DNA of 64,000 nucleotides from VRUE01 sp963702955 (GTDB lineage: Bacteria > Actinomycetota > Thermoleophilia > Solirubrobacterales > 70-9). Shown here piece by piece: positions 39,120 through 46,519 of the stretch (position 1 is the first letter of the stretch; each line of letters opens with the position of its first letter). Below the pieces are notes generated by a model, which was given only the letters and a program-made list of their open reading frames with translations, was not told the DNA's origin and searched no databases. The DNA is taken from assembly GCA_963702955.1 (NCBI GenBank), contig OY969774.1, forward strand, positions 930,001-994,000. Direction: 5' to 3'. Made by a program: the position numbers and the translations under genes.

Positions 39120-39827
39120 TCAGAAGGCGGGCGAGAGCGCTTCGAGGATGTGCGGCCAGAGGTAGACCTCGATCGTCGCCGCGACGACCAGGGTCGGGAT
39201 CGCCAGGGCGACGGTGATGAAGGTCGCGGCGAGCAGCTGGTTCCACTCGCCACGGCGGCTGGCGATCAGCCAGGCCGCGAGTGGCAGGAAGAGCGCGGTC
39301 AGCTCGGGGATCGCGTGCGGGAGCACGCTGAGGATCAGGACCAAGCGGGAGATGTGCAGCTGATAGGCGATCGTCGAGCCCTGGAAGCCGAGGTAGAGGG
39401 CCTGGGTGGAGAGCGAGAAGATGGTGACCGCGCAGACGAAGAGGATCGCGAACTGGCCCGCCCTGACGTGCAGCCAGCGCGAGATGCCGCTGCGCTGCTC
39501 GGCGGCGATCGGCATCGAGGCGCCGGCGATGAAGCCGGCGATGCAGGCGGTCGCGTGCAGGGCCAGGACCAGCGAGTTGCGGTAGAGGATCGGCAGCAGG
39601 TCGCCGGGGTCGGACGGTTCGGTCAACCCCGGCAGGTGGATCGGGGTGATGTCGGGGGTCAGCAGGCCGGCGACGAACCAGACGGCGACGAGCAGGGTCA
39701 GGGCGATCGAGACGCTGAGCGCGAGCCAACCCCGCAGCACCGCCCACGGCTGCCCGTTCCAGACCGCAATGGTCTCCCGCGTGTCCCGCATCCCGTGCGA
39801 GAACACGTGCTCGTTGGCGCCGTTCAT
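39120..39827 (-). CDS. SpoIIM-like (DUF95) membrane protein
   Basis: This 235-residue protein has about five hydrophobic segments (SIALTLLVAVWFVAGLL, LALHATACIAGFIAG, FAILFVCAVTIFSLS, LVLILSVLPHAIPELTALFL and a last one near LAIPTLVVAATIEVYLWP). HAIPEL is a hallmark of the stage II sporulation protein M/DUF95 family. Relatives outside sporulating Firmicutes have unknown envelope roles. ATG 39827 chosen for the start. Confidence 0.75.
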   Translation of the reverse strand: MNGANEHVFSHGMRDTRETIAVWNGQPWAVLRGWLALSVSIALTLLVAVWFVAGLLTPDITPIHLPGLTEPSDPGDLLPILYRNSLVLALHATACIAGFIAGASMPIAAEQRSGISRWLHVRAGQFAILFVCAVTIFSLSTQALYLGFQGSTIAYQLHISRLVLILSVLPHAIPELTALFLPLAAWLIASRRGEWNQLLAATFITVALAIPTLVVAATIEVYLWPHILEALSPAF

Positions 39828-39894
39828 CGCACAACCATCGGCAGCCGGGAGGCCGGGATTGAGCAGTGTGATGAACTCTGCCGGGCGGGGGCGG

Positions 39895-40061
39895 CTATGC
39901 CGGCGGCTCGGCCGGGTCAAGGCGGGCGTAGGGCTTGCCTCGGCGGCGGATGAGGATGTCAGTCCCGGCTGCCGCCTGCTCCATGTAATAGCCGAAGTGA
40001 TTGCGGAACTTGTGCGCGCCGACTTCTTCGGAGGACGGCTCACTAGGACAATTCTGATTGA
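39895..40061 (-). other. Phd/YefM-antitoxin-like segment without its own start
   Basis: Downstream of the tRNA, the frame encodes EEVGAHKFRNHFGYYMEQAA, a segment reading AAGTDILIRRRGKPYARLDP, and a short end. This is the fold of Phd/YefM antitoxins (strand-helix-helix-strand, ending RRRGKPYARL). No in-frame ATG, GTG or TTG lies between the tRNA 3' end and the conserved start, and no toxin gene is adjacent. It is either a fused domain or a relic. Confidence 0.45.
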
Positions 40062-40539
40062 TGGAGCTGGGGGGATTCGAACCCCCGGCCTCCGCCGTGC
40101 CACGACGGCGCTCTGCCAGCTGAGCTACAGCCCCAAGGTCGTACTCGTCGGCGAAGTGTAATGCGGCACGCTGTCCATTTCTCGCTGGCGTCAAACGCAG
40201 TTGGACCCCCCATTGGCCGGGGATGTCCGCGATTGGAATCAGGAAACAACGATCCAGGTCGCCGCAATAGATGCCAAACGCATCGATCTCGTCACACGAG
40301 TAATTGCGGCGAATGTAGCCTTCCGGCCCACGTCGGTTCCTTGCGAGCTTTGCGATAACTACGTCGCCGGCCTGCTGGCCCCATTTGCATTGCACTCGAA
40401 GAAGGCGACCGCCGATCCCGATGATGAGGTCATAGCGCTCGTGCTCTGTAAGAGGGGTGAATACCGACAGCCCGAGGCTCGCCGCCTCCTTGGCGATCGC
40501 CGGCTCGGCTACGTTGCCCTTGTGGTTCGGATTGTCCAC
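39895..40539 (-). CDS. PDDEXK_5 (group I intron-type) nuclease ORF read through tRNA-Ala into a Phd-like tail
   Basis: Residues 1-130 form a PD-(D/E)XK nuclease of the group I intron endonuclease type: HKGNVAEPAIAKEAASLGL, EHERYDLIIGIGGRLLRVQC with KWG (Asp of YDL, Gln-Cys-Lys), then IDAFGIYCGDLDRCFLIP. The frame has no stop before the tRNA; it reads the tRNA as GAVAQLAERRRGTAEAGGSN and continues into a 44-residue Phd/YefM-like end. The GTG start (40539) coincides with the end of a perfect SOS box, and no Shine-Dalgarno is seen, so the mRNA may be leaderless. Whether the full 214-residue fusion is made is unknown. Confidence 0.6.
   Translation of the reverse strand: MDNPNHKGNVAEPAIAKEAASLGLSVFTPLTEHERYDLIIGIGGRLLRVQCKWGQQAGDVVIAKLARNRRGPEGYIRRNYSCDEIDAFGIYCGDLDRCFLIPIADIPGQWGVQLRLTPARNGQRAALHFADEYDLGAVAQLAERRRGTAEAGGSNPPSSINQNCPSEPSSEEVGAHKFRNHFGYYMEQAAAGTDILIRRRGKPYARLDPAEPPA
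40062..40134 (-). tRNA. tRNA-Ala (GGC)
   Basis: A 73-base cloverleaf with acceptor GGGGCTG/CAGCTCC, including the G3-U70 pair diagnostic of tRNA-Ala. D-arm GCTC/GAGC, anticodon stem CCGTC/GGCGG with loop GTGGCAC (anticodon GGC), T-arm GGGGG-TTCGAAT-CCCCC, discriminator A. CCA is not encoded. It lies inside the open frame of the nuclease ORF, on the same strand. Confidence 0.95.
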
Positions 40540-40552
40540 GAACGTATGTTCG
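40539..40552. promoter_or_regulatory. SOS box (LexA site)
   Basis: CGAACGTATGTTCG matches the Gram-positive/actinobacterial LexA consensus CGAAC-RNRY-GTTCG at every position and in both directions. It overlaps the putative -10 element and the first base of the nuclease start codon, where LexA would block transcription until DNA damage. Confidence 0.8.
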
Positions 40553-40574
40553 CAGACAAAACACTGACAGTCAA
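40546..40574 (-). promoter_or_regulatory. Candidate promoter of the nuclease gene
   Basis: On the minus strand TTGACT (40569-40574) is followed after exactly 17 bases by GAACAT (40546-40551), which lies within the SOS box. Six bases then lead to the GTG start, so transcription would begin at the start codon. The -10 hexamer is weak. Confidence 0.45.
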
Positions 40575-40622
40575 TACGTCAACCGTCCAGGCTTGCGATC
40601 CGCGCGCAGCAGCCGGCCGGCC

Positions 40623-41309
40623 CTACGCAGCGTGCTGTTCGGGGCCCTGGTCCTCGTCCAGGTCGAGGATCAGGCCCTCGTCCGCGGTGCGACGGATCTG
40701 GAAGTCGAAGGGGGCGTTCTCTTCCAGCTCGCGCAGCAGGTCGACCGGCTCCTCGAGCCGCATCGAGAGGGTGGCGCGTCCCTCGGAGAAGCGCTCGACC
40801 GAGATCTCCGAGGCGCCGAGGCGGCCGATCGCGTCCTCGATCCCGACCAGCTGGGAGAAGTCGCCGAGCGGGCCGATCTCCAGCTTGACCCGCCCGTCGA
40901 GGTCGGCGGCAGCCGGTTTCGCGCTTGCAGAGGCGCCGTTCCCGCCCTCGGCGTGCGCGTCGGCCAGCTCCTGCGTGCGGCGGCTGACCTCGACCGCCTC
41001 GCGCAGCGCCTTCATCCTGATCCGCGTCGCCTGGCCCCGCGCCTGCTGCTGGATCTCGTCCAGCCGGGCCGTGACCGAGTGCAACGAGGCGATGCTGCGA
41101 TCGTGGCGCTCGTTCGCCTCGCGCAGGCGCTCGGCGAGGTTGCGGATCTCCCGCTCGCGCTCGATCACCATGCCGGAGAGTGAGCCCAACTCCTGTTGCG
41201 CCTCTTCTCCCTCGCGCTCCAGCGCGCCGATCCGGGCATCGCGCACGGAGAACGCCGCATCGACTTCGTCGCGGCGGTAGCCGAGGAGCGACCGCTTGAA
41301 GCTACCCAT
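40623..41309 (-). CDS. DivIVA-like coiled-coil protein
   Basis: This 228-residue protein starts MGSFKRSLLGYRRDEVDAAF, like the N-terminal lipid-binding turn of DivIVA/GpsB proteins. A coiled coil follows to about residue 110 (GSLSGMVIEREREIRNLAER, RSIASLHSVTARLDEIQQQ). A globular C-terminal part (GPLGDFSQLVGIEDAIGRLG and DLLRELEENAPFDFQIRRT) is not recognised. It may help organise the cell pole or septum. Start ATG 41309 overlaps rsfS by eight bases. Confidence 0.65.
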   Translation of the reverse strand: MGSFKRSLLGYRRDEVDAAFSVRDARIGALEREGEEAQQELGSLSGMVIEREREIRNLAERLREANERHDRSIASLHSVTARLDEIQQQARGQATRIRMKALREAVEVSRRTQELADAHAEGGNGASASAKPAAADLDGRVKLEIGPLGDFSQLVGIEDAIGRLGASEISVERFSEGRATLSMRLEEPVDLLRELEENAPFDFQIRRTADEGLILDLDEDQGPEQHAA

Positions 41310-41703
41310 GCGCGGCACCGTAGAGGGGCCCTCGGACGCCATCCTGCGACGGCTGCGTCTGCAGCCGCGGCGCCTCGTGCCAGAGCTCCTCCAGGCGGTA
41401 CCGCTGCCTCGCATCGTCGGTGAAGACGTGCAGCACGGCGTCGAGATAGTCGAGCACGATCCAGCCGGCCGAGCCGTCGCCGTCCACCCCTCCGGGCAGC
41501 ATCCCGTGCTCCTGCTTCATCCGCAGCCTGACGTCGTTGACGATCGCCCGCGCCTGGCGCTCGTTGCGCGCTGTGCAGATCGCCAGGAAGTCGGTATAGG
41601 AGACGAGCCCGCGCATGTCGAGGACGACGATCTCGGCCGCGCCCTTGGCGTCGGCGAGCTCGGCCAGCCGCCGCACGAGCGCCTCGGAGCCCAGCTCGCT
41701 CAC
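41302..41703 (-). CDS. rsfS: Ribosome silencing factor RsfS
   Basis: This 133-residue protein binds L14 and blocks subunit joining in starvation. It shows AAEIVVLDMRGLVSYTDFLA, AIVNDVRLRMKQEHG, SAGWIVLDYLDAVLHVFTDD and RYRLEELWHEAP. The GTG start at 41703 overlaps the nadD stop (GTGA). The order nadD-rsfS is widely conserved. Confidence 0.93.
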   Translation of the reverse strand: MSELGSEALVRRLAELADAKGAAEIVVLDMRGLVSYTDFLAICTARNERQARAIVNDVRLRMKQEHGMLPGGVDGDGSAGWIVLDYLDAVLHVFTDDARQRYRLEELWHEAPRLQTQPSQDGVRGPLYGAAHG

Positions 41704-42326
41704 GCGTAGACCCCCTTCTCCTCGATGAACCGCGCGACGGCCTCGGGCACCAGGTAGCGCAGCGGCCTGCCCGCCGCCGCCCGCTCCCGCACGGCCGAGG
41801 AAGAGACGCCGAACTGCGGCATCTCCAGCATTGACGTGCGGCCCTCGGCGCCGAGGCTGCGCAGCACCGCGCCGACATCGGCGTCGGAAACACCCGACCG
41901 CCTCGCCACGGCGAGCCGTGCCAGCTCGACCACGCGCTCCGGGTTGCGCCAGCTGTCCAACCCGACGGCAGCGTCCGCCCCCATCACGAACACCAGATCC
42001 GGTTCTCCCTTCTCGCGCGCAAGCAGCTCCAAGGTCTCATACGTGTAGGACGGCCCGTCGCGCTCCACCTCGAGGGTCGAGACGCTGAAGCGGGAGTCGT
42101 CGGCGGCCGCCAGCCGGGTCATCGTCAGACGCAGCTCCCGTCCGGGGTCGTCGAGGATGCGCTTGTGCGGCGCCTCGCCGGTCGGGACCAGCACCACTTC
42201 GTCGAGGCCGAGCTGCCAGAGCGCCTCCTGGGCGAGCGCCAGGTGTCCCAGGTGGGGCGGATTGAAGGCCGAGCCGAGGACGCCGATCGCCGCACGGGGG
42301 CTGTCGCCGGCGGGCGAGTTACTCAC
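41700..42326 (-). CDS. nadD: Nicotinate-nucleotide adenylyltransferase
   Basis: This roughly 208-residue enzyme makes deamido-NAD. The nucleotidyltransferase motif is GSAFNPPHLGHLALAQEA (HxGH), followed by VPTGEAPHK, FVMGADAAVGLDSW and SSSAVRERAAAGRPLRYLVP (ISSTxIR-like). GTG 42326 overlaps the proA stop by eight bases; a GTG at 42341 is also possible. Confidence 0.93.
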   Translation of the reverse strand: MSNSPAGDSPRAAIGVLGSAFNPPHLGHLALAQEALWQLGLDEVVLVPTGEAPHKRILDDPGRELRLTMTRLAAADDSRFSVSTLEVERDGPSYTYETLELLAREKGEPDLVFVMGADAAVGLDSWRNPERVVELARLAVARRSGVSDADVGAVLRSLGAEGRTSMLEMPQFGVSSSAVRERAAAGRPLRYLVPEAVARFIEEKGVYA

Positions 42327-43584
42327 GCACCTGGCCGTCACCGCGGACGACGTACTTGTAGGTGGTCAGCTCGCGCAGGCCGATCGGGCCGCGGGCGTGC
42401 AGCTTCTGGGTCGAGTTGCCGATCTCAGCCCCCATCCCGAACTCGAAGCCGTCGGTGAAGCGGGTCGAGGCGTTGGTGTAGACGACGGCGGCGTCGACCG
42501 AGGCGGCGAAGCGCTCCGCCGCCTCGGTCGAGCCGGTGACGATCGCCTCCGAGTGCCGGGTGCCGTAGCGGTTGACGTGGTCAACGGCCTGCTCGAGCGA
42601 GTCGACGACGGCCACCGCCAGCTTCAGGTCGAGGTACTCGGTCGCCCAGTCCTCCTCGCTCGCAGCGCCTACCTCGACCCCGCCGGCGCTTTCGCGCGTC
42701 CGCTCGTCGCCGACCAGCTCGACCCCGGCCCCACGCAGCTCGGCGAGCGCGCCGGGCAGGAAGTCGGCCGCGACCGCCGCGTCGACCAGCAGCGTCTCGG
42801 CAGCGTTGCAGACGCCGGGGCGCTGGGTCTTCGCGTTGACGACGATCCGCTGCGCCATCCCAAGATCTGCATCGGCGTGGACGTAGACGTGGCAGTTGCC
42901 GGCGGCGGCGTAGATGACCGGCACCGTCGCCACATCCTTCAGAGCCCTCTTCAGCCCTTCGCCGCCACGCGGGATCAACAGGTCAACCGTGTCCTCCTGG
43001 GTCGCCAGCTCGGCCAGGTCCTCGCGGCCGCCGCCGGCCGGCAGCAGCACCGCGTCCTCGGGCAGGCCGGCCTCGGCCAGCGCCTCACGCACGATCGCCG
43101 CCAGCGCCCCGTTGGTCCGTTCGGCATAGCTCGACCCCCGCAGCACGATCGCGTTCCCGCTCTTGATCGTCAGCGCAGCGCAGTCGATCGTCACGTTCGG
43201 CCGCGCCTCGTAGACCACGGCAACCACGCCCAGCGGAACCCGGACCTTAGTCAGGTCCAGTCCACTGGCAAGCACCTTGTGCTCCAGCACCTCGCCAACC
43301 GGGTCCCCGAGCGCCACAACGGCCCGAACCCCCGCGGCCATAGCCGCGATCCGCTCAGGACTAAGCGTCAACCTATCCCGCAGCGCCGCAGTAAGCCCTT
43401 CAGCCCGCTCATCCGCCAGATCCGCAGCATTCGCCTCGAGGATCTCGGCCGTCCGCTCCCAGAGCAGCCGAGCGGTCGCCTCCAGCGCCGCATCCTTGCT
43501 CGCGGTCGAGGCACTCCCCAGCTCCCGAGCAGCCCGCCGGGCGGCAGCACAGCTCTCAGCGACGGTCATCGTCGTAGTGGCCAT
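42319..43584 (-). CDS. proA: Gamma-glutamyl phosphate reductase
   Basis: This 421-residue enzyme reduces gamma-glutamyl phosphate in proline synthesis. It shows VPLGVVAVVYEARPNVTIDC, LKSGNAIVLRGSSYA-type substrate loops, and the catalytic cysteine in RPGVCNAAETLLVD. ATG 43584 (MATTTMTVAESC) was chosen over the longer upstream frame, which runs into a hairpin. It is 53 bases downstream of proB. Confidence 0.95.
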   Translation of the reverse strand: MATTTMTVAESCAAARRAARELGSASTASKDAALEATARLLWERTAEILEANAADLADERAEGLTAALRDRLTLSPERIAAMAAGVRAVVALGDPVGEVLEHKVLASGLDLTKVRVPLGVVAVVYEARPNVTIDCAALTIKSGNAIVLRGSSYAERTNGALAAIVREALAEAGLPEDAVLLPAGGGREDLAELATQEDTVDLLIPRGGEGLKRALKDVATVPVIYAAAGNCHVYVHADADLGMAQRIVVNAKTQRPGVCNAAETLLVDAAVAADFLPGALAELRGAGVELVGDERTRESAGGVEVGAASEEDWATEYLDLKLAVAVVDSLEQAVDHVNRYGTRHSEAIVTGSTEAAERFAASVDAAVVYTNASTRFTDGFEFGMGAEIGNSTQKLHARGPIGLRELTTYKYVVRGDGQVRE

Positions 43585-43601
43585 ATCGGCTAAGGGTACC
43601 C

Positions 43602-43624
43602 GGGAGGGACCCCCTGGCCCTCCC
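43602..43624. repeat. 23-bp repeat/hairpin between proB and proA
   Basis: GGGAGGG (43602-43608) and CCCTCCC (43618-43624) flank a nine-base loop. All 23 bases are identical to 46240-46262, the right end of the palindromic element between rpmA and obgE, so this appears to be a half copy. No T-run follows. Confidence 0.8.
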
Positions 43625-43637
43625 GTCACCTTCGAAG

Positions 43638-44726
43638 CTAAAGAAGCACGAACCGATCCCGATGAATCACCTCGTCAGGCGCCCCCGGCAGCAGCTCCCG
43701 CACCTCGGCGCTCTTCATCCCGACCACCCGCGCCAGCTCCCCCGAGGAGTAGTCAACAATCCCCTTGCCTATCACCGAGCCGTCGAGCGCCACCTCAACC
43801 GCGTCGCCGACCTCGAAGCCGCCGTCCACACCGACGATCCCGACCGGCAGCAGGCTCGACCCGGCCTCCCGCAGCACCCGCGCCGCCCCGTCGTCAACCG
43901 TCAGCCGCCCCCGAGCCGGCTTCGCGTACTTGAGCCAGAGCTTGAAGCTCGACGCCTTCCCAGCTTGAGCGGCAAATCGGGTCCCGGCCGGCTCCCCGGC
44001 CGCGGCGGCGCGCAGCGTCCCCGGCCTGGTGCCGTTGCAGATCGCCGCCGGGATGCCCGCCTCGGACGCCATCTCGGCGGCGGCGACCTTGCTGCGCATC
44101 CCACCCGAGCCGAAGGCGGAGGTGCGATCGCCGATCTCGAGCCCCTCGAGAGCGCCGAAGTCCTCGACCTCGGCGATCGGCTCGGCCTCCGGATCGAGGC
44201 CGGGATCGGCGCTGTGCAGGCCGTCAACGTCGGAGAGCAGGACCAGCAGCCGGGCGTCGAGCAGGATCGCCACCTGAGCGGCGAGGAAGTCGTTGTCGCC
44301 GAAGCTGATCTCGTCGGTCGCGGTCGTGTCGTTCTCGTTGACCACCGGCACCACCCCCCACTCGACCAGCCGCCGCAGCGTCTGCCGCGCGTTCAGGTAG
44401 TTGCCGCGGGCGGCGATGTCGGCCGCGGTCAGCAGCACCTGGGCGGCACGCGTCCCATGACCGGCGAGCCGGGTCTCGTAGGCGCGGAAGAGATCTCCCT
44501 GGCCGACCGCCGAGGCCGCCTGCAGCTCGTCCATCGCCCGCGGGCGCGCCGGCAACTCCAGCAGCCGCATGCCCCGCGCGATCGCCCCCGAGGTGACCAT
44601 CACCACCCGCTCCCCCGCCTGCTCGAGCGCCGCCACCTGCTCGCAGACGGAGTCGAGCACGTCGACCCGCAGCTCGCCGTCGTCGGCGGCGACGATCGAG
44701 GAGCCGAGCTTGACCACGAGAGTCAT
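43638..44726 (-). CDS. proB: Glutamate 5-kinase
   Basis: This 362-residue enzyme phosphorylates glutamate as the first step of proline synthesis. The kinase domain has LVVKLGSSIVAADDGEL, VTSGAIARGMRLL, NENDTTATDEISFGDNDFLA and LLSDVDGLHSADP. A C-terminal PUA domain (about 280-360: ARGRLTVDDGAARVL) is present as in longer ProB forms. Proline feedback is expected for this family. It follows obgE by nine bases. Confidence 0.95.
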   Translation of the reverse strand: MTLVVKLGSSIVAADDGELRVDVLDSVCEQVAALEQAGERVVMVTSGAIARGMRLLELPARPRAMDELQAASAVGQGDLFRAYETRLAGHGTRAAQVLLTAADIAARGNYLNARQTLRRLVEWGVVPVVNENDTTATDEISFGDNDFLAAQVAILLDARLLVLLSDVDGLHSADPGLDPEAEPIAEVEDFGALEGLEIGDRTSAFGSGGMRSKVAAAEMASEAGIPAAICNGTRPGTLRAAAAGEPAGTRFAAQAGKASSFKLWLKYAKPARGRLTVDDGAARVLREAGSSLLPVGIVGVDGGFEVGDAVEVALDGSVIGKGIVDYSSGELARVVGMKSAEVRELLPGAPDEVIHRDRFVLL

Positions 44727-44735
44727 GACCGTGGA

Positions 44736-46061
44736 TTATGGATGCAGCTCGAGCTCGTGCTCTCCCACCCGCACGTCGTCGCCCGGTTCGAAGCCGGCGG
44801 CGCGCAGCGCCGCGATCACGCCGATCTCGTTCAGGCGCTGCTCGAGGTAGGCGAGCGCCTCCTCGTTGCGAAGGTCGTGGCGCTCGAACAGCAGCTCGAC
44901 GCCGCGGCCGAGAACGCGGAAGGCGCCGTCCTCCTCGCGCTGCACCGAGTAGCCGCCCTCGCCGACCGGCCGGTAGACGCGGTGCTCGGCCTCGAACTCG
45001 GCCGGGCCCGCTTCCTGCCGCTCCGGCCGGGCCGGCACCGTCTCGGGGAGGGCAGAGAGGATCGCTGCGCGCAGCGCTTCGAGTCCCTCTCCCGTCGCAG
45101 CCGAGGCCGCCAGCACCGTGGGCGCACCACTGCCTCCCGCGGCTGCCTGGCCGGCGTCGGCGAGCCGCGCCCTCCACTCGGCAACCGCCTCCTCCACCTG
45201 CTCTTTTGGCAGCAGATCGCGCTTCGAGAGAACGACCAGCTCGGGCAGCCCCTCCAGGCCGGCGCCGTACGCCGACAGCTCCCCCCGCACGGCCTCGTAG
45301 TTGGCCACCGGATCCCCCTCCACCGGCGCCAGGTCGACCAGGTGGACGAGCAGCGAGCAGCGCTCGACGTGGGCGAGGAACTCGTGGCCGAGCCCGGCCC
45401 CGCCGGCGGCGCCTTCGATCAGTCCCGGAATGTCCGCCACCACCGCCTGGCGGTCCTCGCCCTCGATCGTCCCCAGCACCGGCGAGAGCGTCGTGAACGG
45501 GTAGTCGCCGACCTTCGGCGCGGCCCGCGTCAGACGCGCCAGCAGCGAGGACTTGCCCGCGTTCGGCAGCCCGATCAGCCCGGCGTCAGCCAGCAGCTTC
45601 AGCCGCACCTCGATCCAGCCGCCCTCCCCACTCGTGCCCCTCTCGGAGAACCGGGGCGCCTGCCGCGTCAACGTGGCAAACCGTTTGTTCCCGTGTCCCC
45701 CGCGCCCCCCGTGGGCGACCACCGCTCGCTGCCCGGCTTCGACCAGATCGACCCGACTCCCGTCCACAGTCTCCGCCTGGGTCCCGGCAGGCACCGGAAT
45801 CGCCAGCTCCTCGCCCCGAGCCCCATGACGATTCGACCCTTCCCCATGCTTCCCCCGCCCGGCCCGAAAGTGCTTGCTCCCCCGCAGGGCCCCAAGATCC
45901 CGCTTGGACAGATCGCAGACCAGCACCACATCCCCCCCATGCCCACCATCCCCCCCATCCGGCCCACCCTTGGGCACATGAGCCTCCCGCCGAAACGACA
46001 CGCACCCGTTCCCACCGGCCCCGCCCTCAACCCAGATCTTCGCCTTGTCGTACATGCCCAT
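44736..46061 (-). CDS. obgE: GTPase ObgE/CgtA
   Basis: This 441-residue ribosome-assembly and stress GTPase has the glycine-rich Obg fold (WVEGGAGGNGCVSFRREAHV, PDGGDGGHGGDVVL). The G domain has GLPNAGKSSLLARLTRAAPK, DIPGLIEGA and LSKRDLL; the C-terminal OCT domain (about 345-441) covers EHRVYRPVGEGGYSVQREED. Order rplU-rpmA-obgE is typical. Confidence 0.95.
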   Translation of the reverse strand: MGMYDKAKIWVEGGAGGNGCVSFRREAHVPKGGPDGGDGGHGGDVVLVCDLSKRDLGALRGSKHFRAGRGKHGEGSNRHGARGEELAIPVPAGTQAETVDGSRVDLVEAGQRAVVAHGGRGGHGNKRFATLTRQAPRFSERGTSGEGGWIEVRLKLLADAGLIGLPNAGKSSLLARLTRAAPKVGDYPFTTLSPVLGTIEGEDRQAVVADIPGLIEGAAGGAGLGHEFLAHVERCSLLVHLVDLAPVEGDPVANYEAVRGELSAYGAGLEGLPELVVLSKRDLLPKEQVEEAVAEWRARLADAGQAAAGGSGAPTVLAASAATGEGLEALRAAILSALPETVPARPERQEAGPAEFEAEHRVYRPVGEGGYSVQREEDGAFRVLGRGVELLFERHDLRNEEALAYLEQRLNEIGVIAALRAAGFEPGDDVRVGEHELELHP

Positions 46062-46073
46062 CGAGAGGGTAGT

Positions 46074-46109
46074 GGCGCCTTAGTCGGTCTATAGGGCGAC
46101 TAGTGCGCC
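46074..46109. repeat. Imperfect hairpin upstream of obgE
   Basis: GGCGCCTTAGTCG (46074-46086) and CGACTAGTGCGCC (46097-46109) pair at 11 of 13 positions around a loop containing CTATAG. It could be an operator or 5' leader structure of obgE; there is no direct evidence for either. Confidence 0.4.
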
Positions 46110-46142
46110 AGTAGGGGAAACTTCTGCGCTCGAAGCTTGAAA

Positions 46143-46261
46143 GGAGGGGCAGGGGGTCCCTCCGGCGCAGCGGCGTCATGCTTTTCGCACAGACCATTCG
46201 GCGAAAGCCGCCGCGCGCCCGGCGAAAAGCCCAGCAAGCGGGAGGGACCCCCTGGCCCTCC
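46143..46261. repeat. 119-bp nested palindromic element between rpmA and obgE
   Basis: Outer arms 46143-46163 and 46241-46261 pair with one mismatch in 21. Inner arms GCTTTTCGC (46180-46188) and GCGAAAAGC (46222-46230) are exact. Architecture and inner-arm sequence resemble the element at 24679-24789. Confidence 0.88.
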
Positions 46262-46267
46262 CCCCGC

Positions 46268-46519
46268 TCAGTCCTGAAGAACCGAGATCGTGCGCCCCCT
46301 GCGAGACGGCTTGAACTGCACCGTCCCCGCCTGAGTCGCGAAGATCGTGTGATCCCGCCCGAGCCCGGTCCCGTCGCCGGGCCAGAACCGCGTCCCGCGC
46401 TGGCGCACGATGATCTCGCCGCCGGCAACCTTCTGGCCCGCGAAAACCTTCACCCCGAGCATCTTCGGGTTCGATTCGCGCCCGTTGCGGCTGGATCCGA
46501 GTCCTTTCTTATGAGCCAT
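46268..46519 (-). CDS. rpmA: 50S ribosomal protein L27
   Basis: This 83-residue protein sits near the peptidyl-transferase centre. MAHKKGLGSSRNGRESNPKM and RQRGTRFWPGDGTGLGRDHT are typical (usual sequence RQRGT.F.PG.NVG.G.DHT). The mature-type N-terminus shows no cleavable extension. It overlaps rplU by 11 bases. Confidence 0.96.
   Translation of the reverse strand: MAHKKGLGSSRNGRESNPKMLGVKVFAGQKVAGGEIIVRQRGTRFWPGDGTGLGRDHTIFATQAGTVQFKPSRRGRTISVLQD

Noticed and set aside
36589..39165. Very long plus-strand open frame (about 858 codons) antisense to leuS, and similar ones antisense to obgE/proB, rng and trpE
   Set aside because: These are codon-bias shadows in G+C-rich DNA: composition is Arg/Gly/Ala/Asp-rich with no domain, and the opposite strand has complete conserved proteins.
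40062..40134. Reading the tRNA as tRNA-His (anticodon GTG)
   Set aside because: With U33 correctly placed the anticodon is GGC, and the acceptor stem has the G3-U70 pair of tRNA-Ala.
43602..43624. Hairpin between proB and proA as an intrinsic terminator
   Set aside because: No T-run follows on either strand, and the sequence is an exact match to one end of another palindromic element.
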